64,000 bases of DNA from Pedobacter insulae (GTDB lineage: Bacteria > Bacteroidota > Bacteroidia > Sphingobacteriales > Sphingobacteriaceae): contig NZ_FOPP01000007.1 of NCBI RefSeq assembly GCF_900113525.1, positions 62,001 through 126,000 of the forward strand, in the 5' to 3' direction. A program made the position numbers and the translations under genes. Below the pieces are notes generated by a model. The model did no database searches and was not told where the DNA came from. It worked only from the letters and a program-made list of their open reading frames with translations. The number at the start of each line of letters is the position of its first letter. Position 1 is the stretch's first letter. Positions 25,806-34,988 of this stretch are shown piece by piece.

Positions 25806-27641
25806 ATGAAAAAGTTAATACTGATTAAGATTTTATTTCTGGTGACGTTTTTACAAACAAACGCACAAGATACTGTTCGCTATATTGGCAAAACCTTGGT
25901 GAATGCCGATTATCACCACGGACAGTTATCGCCGGTTCTGGGTGTGCATAACATCCAAACCTTTCGTGCTAATAGGGAGCATCCGTCCTTGGCAGAAGGT
26001 TTTGGGTGGACATATAACCACGCTCCCATGTTAGCGTATTGGAATAATACCTTTTATCTGGAATATCTGAGCGATGAGCATGGAGAAAGCATCCCACCGG
26101 GACAAACATTTATTCAATCGTCAAAGGATGGGTATAGTTGGAAAAAACCCGAAGTTATTTTTCCTATTTATCGCATTCCAGATGGCACTAAAAAGGAAGG
26201 GAGAGAGAATATTGCAAAAAATTTAGATGCGGTGATGCATCAAAGAATGGGCTTCTTTGTGTCGACCAAAAACATCTGTTTAGTGCTAGGTTTTTATGCA
26301 ATCAGCTTTGATGCTAAAGACGATCCAAATGATGGTAATGGAATTGGTAGAGCAGTTAGACAAATTATGCAAGATGGCAGTTATGGACCCATCTATTTTA
26401 TTAGGTACAACCCCAAATGGTCTGAAGCGAATACTAGTTATCCTTTTTATACTAAAAGTAAAAGTAAGGCATTTGTTGAAGCTTGTAATGAATTGTTGGC
26501 TAATAAGTTAATGACCCAACAATGGAATGAAGAAGCAGATCGCAAAGACCCGACAATTACCTTGCAAAAACAATATAAGGCATTTAGCTATTACCATTTG
26601 TCCGACGGTAGAGTAGTAGGTTTATGGAAAAATGCGTTAACCGCCATTAGTACCGATCAGGGCAAAAGCTGGCCTGAAAATGCCACTAGAGCCCCAGGCT
26701 TTGTAAATAGCAATGCGAAAATATGGGGGCAAAAAACGGCAGATGGAAATTATGCAACAGTGTATAACCCGTCCGAATACAGGTGGCCCTTAGCCATCTC
26801 AACCAGTAAAAATGGATTGGATTATACCAATCTGTTACTGATTAACGGAGAGATTTCGCCTATGCGCTATGGAGGAAATTATAAGTCATACGGGCCACAA
26901 TACGTGCGTGGAATTGTGGAAGGGAACGGGAATCCGCCCGATGGTAAATTATGGGTTACCTACAGTATGAACAAAGAAGATATGTGGGTTTCAGCTATTC
27001 CGCTTCCGGTAAGTGAAAAAGCAAATTCGCAAGTAGATGAAGATTTTAGTAAGCTGCCAGTTGGTAAGGAGTTATCCTTGTGGAATATATATAGTCCGCT
27101 TTGGGCCCAAGTAAAAGTAGAGCCTAATAACAATGAAAGGGTTTTAATGTTAAAAGATAAAGATCCGTACGACTATGCTAAAGCAGAAAGAATATTTCCC
27201 GCTGGGACTAAAGTAACCGCATCATTTGCGATTACTCCCAAGCAAGATAACCACGGACAAATGGATATTGAATTAGTAGATTCAAAGGGGATAGCAGGAG
27301 TTCGATTAACTTTCGACTCAACAGGGACTTTAAGTGGTAAAGCTGGGGCGCGTTATAAGAACTTCATGAAATATAAAGCAGGTGAAACCTATCATATCAG
27401 CATTAAGTTAAATACCGCAAATCGTTTTTATACGCTTACGGTAAATGGAAAGGATGTTTTAACGAGTTTGGCCTTTCAGCCCATTGCTGAGGTTTCGAGA
27501 ATTGTATTTCGAACAGGAGAAGTGCGCCGCTTTCCTCATATCGATACACCGGCCGACCAAACTTATGATTTGCCGAAACCGGGTGAAATGGTCAAAGAAG
27601 CATCGTACGCTATCAAATATTTAAAGACAGGGACATTTTAG
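25806..27641 (+). CDS. Sialidase-fold (BNR/Asp-box) protein with C-terminal jelly-roll
   Basis: A 611-residue exported protein (signal peptide ending TNAQ). Residues about 30-420 form a beta-propeller with at least one clear Asp-box (STDQGKSW) and a second SSKDGYSW-type loop. The C-terminal 180 residues form a concanavalin-like beta-sandwich (SFAITPKQDNHGQMDIELVD, then TLTVNGKDV). Similar proteins are annotated as exo-sialidases, but propellers of this shape in plant-glycan PULs include rhamnosyl-glucuronate hydrolases and lyases (GH145, PL42) and ulosonic-acid hydrolases. No sialidase arginine triad could be assigned by eye. It is probably an exo-acting enzyme on an acidic side chain; this is inference. 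Confidence 0.6.
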   Translation: MKKLILIKILFLVTFLQTNAQDTVRYIGKTLVNADYHHGQLSPVLGVHNIQTFRANREHPSLAEGFGWTYNHAPMLAYWNNTFYLEYLSDEHGESIPPGQTFIQSSKDGYSWKKPEVIFPIYRIPDGTKKEGRENIAKNLDAVMHQRMGFFVSTKNICLVLGFYAISFDAKDDPNDGNGIGRAVRQIMQDGSYGPIYFIRYNPKWSEANTSYPFYTKSKSKAFVEACNELLANKLMTQQWNEEADRKDPTITLQKQYKAFSYYHLSDGRVVGLWKNALTAISTDQGKSWPENATRAPGFVNSNAKIWGQKTADGNYATVYNPSEYRWPLAISTSKNGLDYTNLLLINGEISPMRYGGNYKSYGPQYVRGIVEGNGNPPDGKLWVTYSMNKEDMWVSAIPLPVSEKANSQVDEDFSKLPVGKELSLWNIYSPLWAQVKVEPNNNERVLMLKDKDPYDYAKAERIFPAGTKVTASFAITPKQDNHGQMDIELVDSKGIAGVRLTFDSTGTLSGKAGARYKNFMKYKAGETYHISIKLNTANRFYTLTVNGKDVLTSLAFQPIAEVSRIVFRTGEVRRFPHIDTPADQTYDLPKPGEMVKEASYAIKYLKTGTF

Positions 27642-27679
27642 ATGATAAAAACCGATAATCTTTTGCTAAATCACAACAA

Positions 27680-30460
27680 ATGAAGAGGAATTTAACACTT
27701 TTCTTTTACGGATTAATGATGTTTTGCACCGTAAATGCCCAGCATACAGAGAAGATCTACCTTTCCGGTACTGGGAATGATCATACGGTAAATTGGGATT
27801 TCTACTGCACTAACGGCATGAACGCTGGAAAGTGGACGACTATTCCCGTGCCCTCTAATTGGGAATTGCAGGGCTTTGGTAAGTATGATTATGGTTTCGC
27901 AAAAGATAGCATAAGAGGAAAGGAAGAAGGACATTATAAATATCGATTCAAAGTTCCAGCAAATTGGAGTAATAAGCAGATTAATATCGTTTTTGAAGGC
28001 TCAATGACCGATACGGAAGTAAAAATTAATGGGGTACTGGCGGGAGAAATTCACCAAGGTGCATTTTATGTTTTTAAATACAATATCTCTAAGTTGCTGA
28101 AATATGGAACTGAGAATTTACTAGAAGTTAGGGTTTCCAAGCATTCTGCTAATCAATCGGTTAATGAAGCAGAGAGAAAGGCCGATTTTTGGATTTTTGG
28201 AGGGATCTTCAGACCAGTTTACTTAGAGGCTTTGCCCAATACGCATTTTGAAAGAATTCAGCTGGATGCAAAGGCAAATGGCTTACTTTCAGGGAAACTG
28301 GCAATATTGGGCAATGCGGATAAATTGGAGGTTCAGTTATATCAAAAAAATGGAGCAGTGTTTGGAGAAAAAATTATTGTCCCAATTAAATCAAATACAT
28401 CGACTGCCTATTTCTCGAAACAATTTTCAGACCCGAAACTTTGGTCCTCGGAGTTCCCAAACTTGTACACAGCAAAGTTTAACTTATTTAAAGCTGGAAA
28501 AGTTGTTCATTCAACGGCTAAGAAAATCGGTTTTAGAACAATAGAGGTGAAAGAAAGAGATGGGATATTTGTAAATGGGGTAAAAATGAAGTTTAAGGGG
28601 GTAAATCGTCATTCATTTTATCCTTCATCAGGCAGAACTACCAGTAAAAAAATTAGCATTGCCGATGTGTTGTTAATGAAATCAATGAATATGAATGCCG
28701 TTCGGATGTCGCATTACCCACCAGATAGCCACTTTTTAGATGTCTGCGATTCATTAGGACTTTACGTGATGGATGAATTGGCCGGTTGGCATGGGAGTTA
28801 TGACACAGCAACAGGAACTAAGCTGCTCAAAGAGATGATGGTCAATGATGAAAATCATCCCTCCATAGTAATTTGGGCGAATGGAAATGAAGGTGGACAT
28901 AACAGAGACCTTGATCCGATATTTTTAGCAGAGGACTTCCAAAAGCGGGCAGTCATTCATCCTTGGGAAGTGTTTGGTGGCTTCGAAACTACGCATTACC
29001 GGGAGTTTAACTATGGTATTGGAAATTACGATCACGGACATAATATCATCATGCCAACGGAGTTTTTGCATGGAATGTTTGACGGCGGACATGGCGCTGG
29101 GATAGAGGACTATTGGAATGCGATGTGGCAAAATCCATTGTCTGCAGGAGGATTTTTGTGGGATTTCGCAGATCAAGGCGTAGTTCGTACAGATAGAAAT
29201 GGAGAAATCGATACCGATGGCAATCGGGGCCCGGATGGCATCGTTGGCCCTTATCACGAAAAGGAAGGTAGCTATTACACAATCAAAGAAGTTTGGAGCC
29301 CGGTGTTTTTTGAGAAACGAGCAATCACCGCTGCCTTTGATGGCGTTTTTAATGTAGAAAATAGATATTCTTTCACCAATTTAAATCAGTGTTCATTTGA
29401 GTGGGAATTGAGGAAGTTTGGAAAACATCAAGATCTTAAAACCGGAAAGGCGATTTCGCCAAATGTAAAACCTTATGAAAAGGGGAAGGTAAAAGTTAAT
29501 TTAATTGCAAACTGGCGCGATTACGATGTGTTGTATATTACCGCAAAATCGCCGGGCGATGAGCTGCTTTTTACCTGGAGCTTTCCGATTGTACTTCCAA
29601 AAGATGAAGCTGCTAAATTGTTGGATAAGGAGGCAAATACTGCAATTAAAAGTAACGAAACCGATAAAAATTTTGAAGTATCGGCCAACGGCATTCATTT
29701 GACCTTTAATAAGCTAAGTGGTATGCTTGAGAAAGTGGCCAACAACGGCTCTTCAATTCCATTTAACAATGGCCCTGTTTTACAAGAAGGTGTGAATAAT
29801 TTTAAAGATTTTACTTTAAAGAAAAACGGTAATGAGGTGATAATTGCTTCAACGTTCAACCGTAAAGAAAGTTACAATACCTTACAGTGGATCATTTATC
29901 CTTCTGGGATTGTAAAAATGGAGGTAAATTACTTTCCTTCAGCGTATTTTACCACCTTTGTGGGGCTGAATTTCTCGTATCCTGAAACGGAGATTAAGGG
30001 CATCGAATATATGGGAAATGGACCTAATCGGGTTTGGAAGAATAGGATGAAAGGAAACAAGTTTGGCGTTTGGCTTAAAGATTACAACAACGCTGCAACT
30101 GGCGAAGTACCATTCAAATACCCAGAGTTTAAGGGGTATTATTCGAACCTATATTGGTGTAAAGTTATTGGAAAAACACATACATTTAAAGTGTTTACTG
30201 ATCGTGAAGATGTTTTCCTACGCTTATTTACCCCAAAGAAGTCAAAAGATACGGAATGGGATAACATGAGCCCTACTTTTCCAAATGGCGATATCTCGTT
30301 CATGAATGGGATATCGGCCATCGGTACTAAAACCCAGAAACCCGAAACAACAGGCCCAATGGGCATGAAACATATATTTTACGATTTTGAAAAGGAACCC
30401 GCAAGAGCATTAAATATGACCTTGTATTTTGATTTTTCAGATGAATTAGCTCATCAATAA
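27680..30460 (+). CDS. GH2-family beta-galactosidase-like enzyme
   Basis: A 926-residue periplasmic glycosidase with a signal peptide (ending VNAQ). The order is a sugar-binding jelly-roll (about 30-185, WTTIPVPSNWELQGFGKYDYG), an Ig-like domain (190-290), a TIM barrel (295-560), and LacZ-type domains 4 and 5 (600-926, ending with the small-domain fold). Catalytic acid/base Glu404 lies in WANGNEGG and nucleophile Glu461 in MPTEFLHG. The set matches GH2 beta-galactosidases; beta-glucuronidase activity is possible in an RG-II setting. Its stop overlaps the next start by one base. Confidence 0.85.
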   Translation: MKRNLTLFFYGLMMFCTVNAQHTEKIYLSGTGNDHTVNWDFYCTNGMNAGKWTTIPVPSNWELQGFGKYDYGFAKDSIRGKEEGHYKYRFKVPANWSNKQINIVFEGSMTDTEVKINGVLAGEIHQGAFYVFKYNISKLLKYGTENLLEVRVSKHSANQSVNEAERKADFWIFGGIFRPVYLEALPNTHFERIQLDAKANGLLSGKLAILGNADKLEVQLYQKNGAVFGEKIIVPIKSNTSTAYFSKQFSDPKLWSSEFPNLYTAKFNLFKAGKVVHSTAKKIGFRTIEVKERDGIFVNGVKMKFKGVNRHSFYPSSGRTTSKKISIADVLLMKSMNMNAVRMSHYPPDSHFLDVCDSLGLYVMDELAGWHGSYDTATGTKLLKEMMVNDENHPSIVIWANGNEGGHNRDLDPIFLAEDFQKRAVIHPWEVFGGFETTHYREFNYGIGNYDHGHNIIMPTEFLHGMFDGGHGAGIEDYWNAMWQNPLSAGGFLWDFADQGVVRTDRNGEIDTDGNRGPDGIVGPYHEKEGSYYTIKEVWSPVFFEKRAITAAFDGVFNVENRYSFTNLNQCSFEWELRKFGKHQDLKTGKAISPNVKPYEKGKVKVNLIANWRDYDVLYITAKSPGDELLFTWSFPIVLPKDEAAKLLDKEANTAIKSNETDKNFEVSANGIHLTFNKLSGMLEKVANNGSSIPFNNGPVLQEGVNNFKDFTLKKNGNEVIIASTFNRKESYNTLQWIIYPSGIVKMEVNYFPSAYFTTFVGLNFSYPETEIKGIEYMGNGPNRVWKNRMKGNKFGVWLKDYNNAATGEVPFKYPEFKGYYSNLYWCKVIGKTHTFKVFTDREDVFLRLFTPKKSKDTEWDNMSPTFPNGDISFMNGISAIGTKTQKPETTGPMGMKHIFYDFEKEPARALNMTLYFDFSDELAHQ

Positions 30461-33186
30461 TGAATTTAATGAAACAATTACTCATCACCCTGCTTTTGTT
30501 AACTCAACAGTTATTTGCACAAGTCACGTTGCAAAATACAACCTGTGAGATGTTAACTAATCCTATGGGAATTGATGCCGTAAAACCGCGGTTCGCCTGG
30601 CAGATTGTTTCCAACGAGCGAAATGTGATGCAAACGGCCTATCAGGTTATTGTGGCTTCTACTGTCGAAAAGCTGAATGCCAATGAAGGAGATCTATGGG
30701 ATTCAGGTAAAACCAATTCACAAGAATCTATTCACATTCGGTATAACGGCAAAGCCTTGAAAAGCCGTATGCGTTGCTTTTGGAAAGTAAAAAACTGGAC
30801 AACTGTAGGGGAGAGCTCATGGTCGGCAAACAATTCTTTTGCGATGGGACTCCTGTATTATAAAGATTGGCCTAAGGGGTGGATTGGTTTTGACCGCGCT
30901 TTCCCATGGGACAATGTTAAAACAGATTCACGTTTGTCTGCCAGATACTTTAGAAAGGAATTTCAAAGTACCAAAGAGATAAAGCATGCTACCGCCTCGA
31001 TTATTGGTTTGGGCCTATACGAACTCTTCATCAATGGCAAAAAGGTGGGGAATGATGTGCTGGCACCAACGCCAACAGATTATACGCAGAATGTAAAATA
31101 CAATACCTACGATGTTACCTCATACTTGCAAAATGGTAAAAATGCAGTAGGTGCCATGCTAGGAAATGGCCGCTTCTTTGCCATGCGGCAACATAATAAA
31201 CCTTACAAGGTTAAGTCGTTCGGTTTTCCTAAAATGTTACTCAATATCAATATTGTTTATACTGATGGCACCACGGCTAATATCGATACCGATGAGAGTT
31301 GGAAAGGTACTGCAGATGGACCGATCAGGGCTAACAATGAATACGACGGTGAAGAATATGATGCTAATAAAGAAATGCAGGGGTGGAATAAAACGGGTTT
31401 CAATGATGCTAAATGGCTAAAGGCAGAGTTTGTTCAAGAACCAACCGGTACTTATGAAGCACAGATGAATGAGAACATGAAAGTGATGAATACACTTAAA
31501 CCTATTTCAATTACCAAAATTTCAGGAGATCGGTATATTTTAGATATGGGGCAGAACATGGTTGGATGGCTGCAACTAAAAGTAAAAGGAATTAAAGGGC
31601 AGAAAATTAAACTTCGCTTTGCAGAATCTCTTCAGCCAAATGGTGAGCTTTTTACCGCAAACCTGCGGGATGCAAAATGTAGTGATTTATATATCTTAAA
31701 AGGGAATGTACCCGAAACATGGGAGCCGACTTTTGTTTATCGTGGGTTTCGATATGTGGAAATTAGCGGTTACACCTATAAACCATCAGTTAATGATTTT
31801 ATCGGTAAAATGATTTATGATGATATTAAAACGATTGGCACTTTTGAAACATCAGATGCGCTAACGAACCAGATTTTTAAAAATGCCTGGTGGGGTATTG
31901 CAGGTAATTATAAGGGGATTCCGCTCGACTGTCCGCAACGTAACGAGCGACAGCCCTGGTTGGGAGATAGAGGCGCAGTTACTGTAGGCGAGAGTTTTGT
32001 ATTTGATAACGGCAGGTTTTATACAAAATGGCTTCAGGATATTAGAAACTCTCAAAAGGAAGATGGCGCAATACCAGATGTAGCCCCTGCATTTTGGCGT
32101 TATTATAGCGATAATATGAGTTGGCCTGGAACACTTCTACTGGTTGCGGATATGGTTTACCAGCAAACAGGAGATGTTACCGCTGTACGAGATAATTATC
32201 CAGCGATGAAGAAATGGCTAAGTTACATGCGAGATCGCTACATGAATGATTACATTTTAACCAAAGATAGCTATGGCGACTGGTGTATGCCACCTATAAC
32301 AATTGAAGCTGGAAGGGGCAAAAGCGCAGATAAAAAATATCCATCCGCATTGATATCTACGGCATACTATTATCATTTTATGCAATTGATGATGAAGTTT
32401 AGCAAGATAATAGGACAGCATGAAGATTTTAATGAATTCGAAGCATTAGGGGCGAACGTTAAACGGTCCTTTAATCAGAAATTTTATGATTATAAAGGTA
32501 ATTATGGTACAAACTCATTAACAGATAACATCATTCCACTTTATTTCGGAATGGTTGAGCCTAATGAGGTGGAGAAGGTTTTTAAAAATATCGAATATAT
32601 AATTGAAGTTAAAAATAGCGGGCATTTAAGTAATGGATTAGTGGGTGTTCAATGGCTGATGCGATGTTTAAATGATTATGGCAGATCGGATTTAGCTTAT
32701 ACCATTGCCACCAAAAAAACCTATCCAAGCTGGGGCTATATGATTGATAACGGAGCCACAACCATCTGGGAGTTATGGAATGGTAATACCGCCCACCCAA
32801 AGATGAATTCTCAAAATCATGTGATGATGCTGGGCGATTTGCTTATCTGGTATTATGAAAACTTGGCTGGCATAAAAGCCGAAAGCCCGGCCTTTAAAAA
32901 GATCATCATGAAACCGGAGGTAATCGATGGATTGAGTTCAGTAAGTGCAAGTTATAGGTCGCCCTACGGGCTGATAAAAAGTAGTTATAGTAAGGTGGAT
33001 AAACAATTTACATGGAATTTAACGATACCAGCAAATGCAACCGCATTCGTATATGTTCCCGCCAGCGGAGAAGATAAAGTGATTGAAAAACTAGGGGATA
33101 TAAAGGATTTAAAGTTTGTGAAAACAGAAAATGGCCGGGTTATCTATGAATTGGGATCGGGAAGTTATTCGTTCATGGTAAAGTAA
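30460..33186 (+). CDS. GH78 alpha-L-rhamnosidase
   Basis: A 908-residue exported enzyme (signal peptide ending LFAQ) removing terminal alpha-L-rhamnose. The order is an N-terminal Ig-like domain (MLTNPMGIDAVKPRFAW start), two beta-sandwiches, an (alpha/alpha)6 barrel (about 460-810) and a C-terminal beta-domain. Both expected catalytic acids are visible: Glu496 in DCPQRNERQPW and Glu771 in TTIWELWNG. The first of three GH78-type genes in the window and the most canonical. The start overlaps the previous stop by one base; the ATG at 30469 is a possible alternative. Confidence 0.92.
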   Translation: MNLMKQLLITLLLLTQQLFAQVTLQNTTCEMLTNPMGIDAVKPRFAWQIVSNERNVMQTAYQVIVASTVEKLNANEGDLWDSGKTNSQESIHIRYNGKALKSRMRCFWKVKNWTTVGESSWSANNSFAMGLLYYKDWPKGWIGFDRAFPWDNVKTDSRLSARYFRKEFQSTKEIKHATASIIGLGLYELFINGKKVGNDVLAPTPTDYTQNVKYNTYDVTSYLQNGKNAVGAMLGNGRFFAMRQHNKPYKVKSFGFPKMLLNINIVYTDGTTANIDTDESWKGTADGPIRANNEYDGEEYDANKEMQGWNKTGFNDAKWLKAEFVQEPTGTYEAQMNENMKVMNTLKPISITKISGDRYILDMGQNMVGWLQLKVKGIKGQKIKLRFAESLQPNGELFTANLRDAKCSDLYILKGNVPETWEPTFVYRGFRYVEISGYTYKPSVNDFIGKMIYDDIKTIGTFETSDALTNQIFKNAWWGIAGNYKGIPLDCPQRNERQPWLGDRGAVTVGESFVFDNGRFYTKWLQDIRNSQKEDGAIPDVAPAFWRYYSDNMSWPGTLLLVADMVYQQTGDVTAVRDNYPAMKKWLSYMRDRYMNDYILTKDSYGDWCMPPITIEAGRGKSADKKYPSALISTAYYYHFMQLMMKFSKIIGQHEDFNEFEALGANVKRSFNQKFYDYKGNYGTNSLTDNIIPLYFGMVEPNEVEKVFKNIEYIIEVKNSGHLSNGLVGVQWLMRCLNDYGRSDLAYTIATKKTYPSWGYMIDNGATTIWELWNGNTAHPKMNSQNHVMMLGDLLIWYYENLAGIKAESPAFKKIIMKPEVIDGLSSVSASYRSPYGLIKSSYSKVDKQFTWNLTIPANATAFVYVPASGEDKVIEKLGDIKDLKFVKTENGRVIYELGSGSYSFMVK

Positions 33187-33205
33187 GAGGTTAAAAAATT
33201 ATAGT

Positions 33206-33853
33206 ATGAAAAAATTATTTATAGTCATCATTATTGCCTGCATCAACATCACCGCACAAGCGCAGAACACTGCTGATGCCGAAGTTGTAAAGAAGGCTGC
33301 AGAATGGGTAGCTTCATTAGCGCTTAATGATGCTCAAAAAGATATGCGCATACAAAATGTAATCATTACGCATCTGTTAACTGTTCGCACTTGGCATAAT
33401 GAACATCCGGCTTCAATGGTTCCGGAAGGAATAAACCCGGTTACGGGTAATAAATTGAGCGAACTAGATCGTTCTATCATTGCCGATTCAGCCATGCCTT
33501 CAAGCGTTCATCAGGCGCTAATGGATGGGTTAAAAAAGGATCTAACAACAGAACAGGTGGAAGCTGTTTTGGATAGGTACACCATCGGTAAAGTAGCCTT
33601 CACAATGAATGGATATAAATCAATTGTGCCCGATTTAACTGTCGATGAAGAAGCGAAGATATTGACTTTTTTAAAGCAGGCTAGAGAACAGGCAGTGGAT
33701 TATAAGAATATGAAGCAGATCTCCGCAATCTTTGAGATTTATAAAACTAAATCTGAACAGTTTTTAAACAGTAATGGCCGTAATTGGAGAGCACTATATA
33801 GTGCTTACACTAAAAAAATAAAAGATGAAAAGGCTGCGAAAGCGAAACAATAA
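33206..33853 (+). CDS. DUF3826 secreted protein (second copy)
   Basis: A 215-residue exported helical protein (signal peptide ending AQAQ), paralogous to the one at 9142-9810. Shared features are the block DLTTEQVEAVLDRYTIGKVAFTMN, corresponding to LTPQQIEGVKDGMTYG in the first copy, and the ILTFLKQAREQAVD helix. Two diverged copies in two operons of one PUL suggest a periplasmic helper role linked to particular enzymes rather than to SusCD alone. Function is unknown. Confidence 0.8.
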   Translation: MKKLFIVIIIACINITAQAQNTADAEVVKKAAEWVASLALNDAQKDMRIQNVIITHLLTVRTWHNEHPASMVPEGINPVTGNKLSELDRSIIADSAMPSSVHQALMDGLKKDLTTEQVEAVLDRYTIGKVAFTMNGYKSIVPDLTVDEEAKILTFLKQAREQAVDYKNMKQISAIFEIYKTKSEQFLNSNGRNWRALYSAYTKKIKDEKAAKAKQ

Positions 33854-33857
33854 TCAA

Positions 33858-34988
33858 ATGAAGAGAATAGCAATAATTTTAATCTGTGGTGCGGTATTTA
33901 GTTTGAACGTGAATGCCCAGCTTGCCAAATGGCAATCAGGAATTGTTAAAGAAGAGTTCCTCTATGAGAAAGCTCCGTTCCCTTCCTGCCATTCTGCAAC
34001 GTTGGTTGAAACACCGACTGGTTTGGTTGCAGCCTACTTTGGCGGTACAAAAGAACGTAATCCCGACGTAGAAATCTATATCAGTAGATGGGTAGATGGA
34101 AAATGGTTAGCGCCAGTTTCTGCGGCAGATGGTGTGCAGAAGGATGGAACGAGGCTTCCTACATGGAATCCGGTTTTATATCAGGTTCCGCAAGGAGAAC
34201 TTCTCCTTTTTTACAAAATTGGCCCAAAACCCTCAGAGTGGTGGGGGATGATGAAAACTTCCAAAGATGGAGGTAAAACTTGGTCTGAAGCATTAAAAAT
34301 GCCAGATGGGTACATAGGTCCGGTAAAAAACAAGCCTACTCTGTTAAGTAATGGTAATTTATTTGCAGCTTCGAGCAAGGAAGGCAACGGCTGGAAAATT
34401 CATTTTGAAGTAACAAATGACAATGGTAAAACTTGGAGAACTATTGGTCCGATAGCGGGAAATGGAATAAACGCAATTCAACCCAGCATTTTACAACACG
34501 GTAACGGTAAGCTACAAATTCTGGCTAGATCCCAAAGTAGAGCCATTGCCGAATCATGGTCTACAGATAACGGAGAAACGTGGTCGCCCTTAGCTAAAAC
34601 GAGCTTACCAAATAATAATTCCGGTACGGATGCCCTGACCATGAAAAATGGGAAACACGTGCTGGTATATAACCACGTTCTGCCTCCGGGAGAATTAGCA
34701 AAAGGACCTAGAACCCCACTCAACGTTTCCATTTCAAAAGATGGTAAAAAATGGTTCGCAGCGCTAATTTTAGAGGACTCGCCAATCAGCCAATATTCCT
34801 ATCCGGCCGTGATGCAAACAGCAGATGGTATGCTCCATTTTATTTATACCTGGAGAAGAGAAAAAATTAAACATGTAGTTGTTGATCCTTCGAAACTTAA
34901 ATTGAAAAAGATCAAAAATGGCGTTTGGCCAGGTAAGAAAGGATATGAGGCTCCGATATTAACAGAAACGAAAAACGAAGAACCATGA
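33858..34988 (+). CDS. Sialidase-family (GH33-like) exo-glycosidase
   Basis: A 376-residue exported six-bladed propeller. The frame is open from 33825, but the ATG at 33858 gives a proper signal peptide (MKRIAIILICG..., ending NVNAQ) and removes overlap with DUF3826. At least three Asp-boxes are visible (SKDGGKTW, TNDNGKTW, STDNGETW), plus GHSAT-like PSCHSATLVETPTG near the N-terminus and YSYPAVMQTADG near the end. GH33 enzymes hydrolyse ulosonic acids; in rhamnogalacturonan II the relevant sugars are Kdo and Dha, known targets of one GH33 domain. That substrate is inferred from context. The stop overlaps the next start (ATGA). Confidence 0.7.
   Translation: MKRIAIILICGAVFSLNVNAQLAKWQSGIVKEEFLYEKAPFPSCHSATLVETPTGLVAAYFGGTKERNPDVEIYISRWVDGKWLAPVSAADGVQKDGTRLPTWNPVLYQVPQGELLLFYKIGPKPSEWWGMMKTSKDGGKTWSEALKMPDGYIGPVKNKPTLLSNGNLFAASSKEGNGWKIHFEVTNDNGKTWRTIGPIAGNGINAIQPSILQHGNGKLQILARSQSRAIAESWSTDNGETWSPLAKTSLPNNNSGTDALTMKNGKHVLVYNHVLPPGELAKGPRTPLNVSISKDGKKWFAALILEDSPISQYSYPAVMQTADGMLHFIYTWRREKIKHVVVDPSKLKLKKIKNGVWPGKKGYEAPILTETKNEEP

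Noticed and set aside
28925..29257. Minus-strand 110-codon frame opposite the GH2 gene
   Set aside because: It is antisense to the catalytic core, which is clearly conserved on the plus strand; no family motif is visible.
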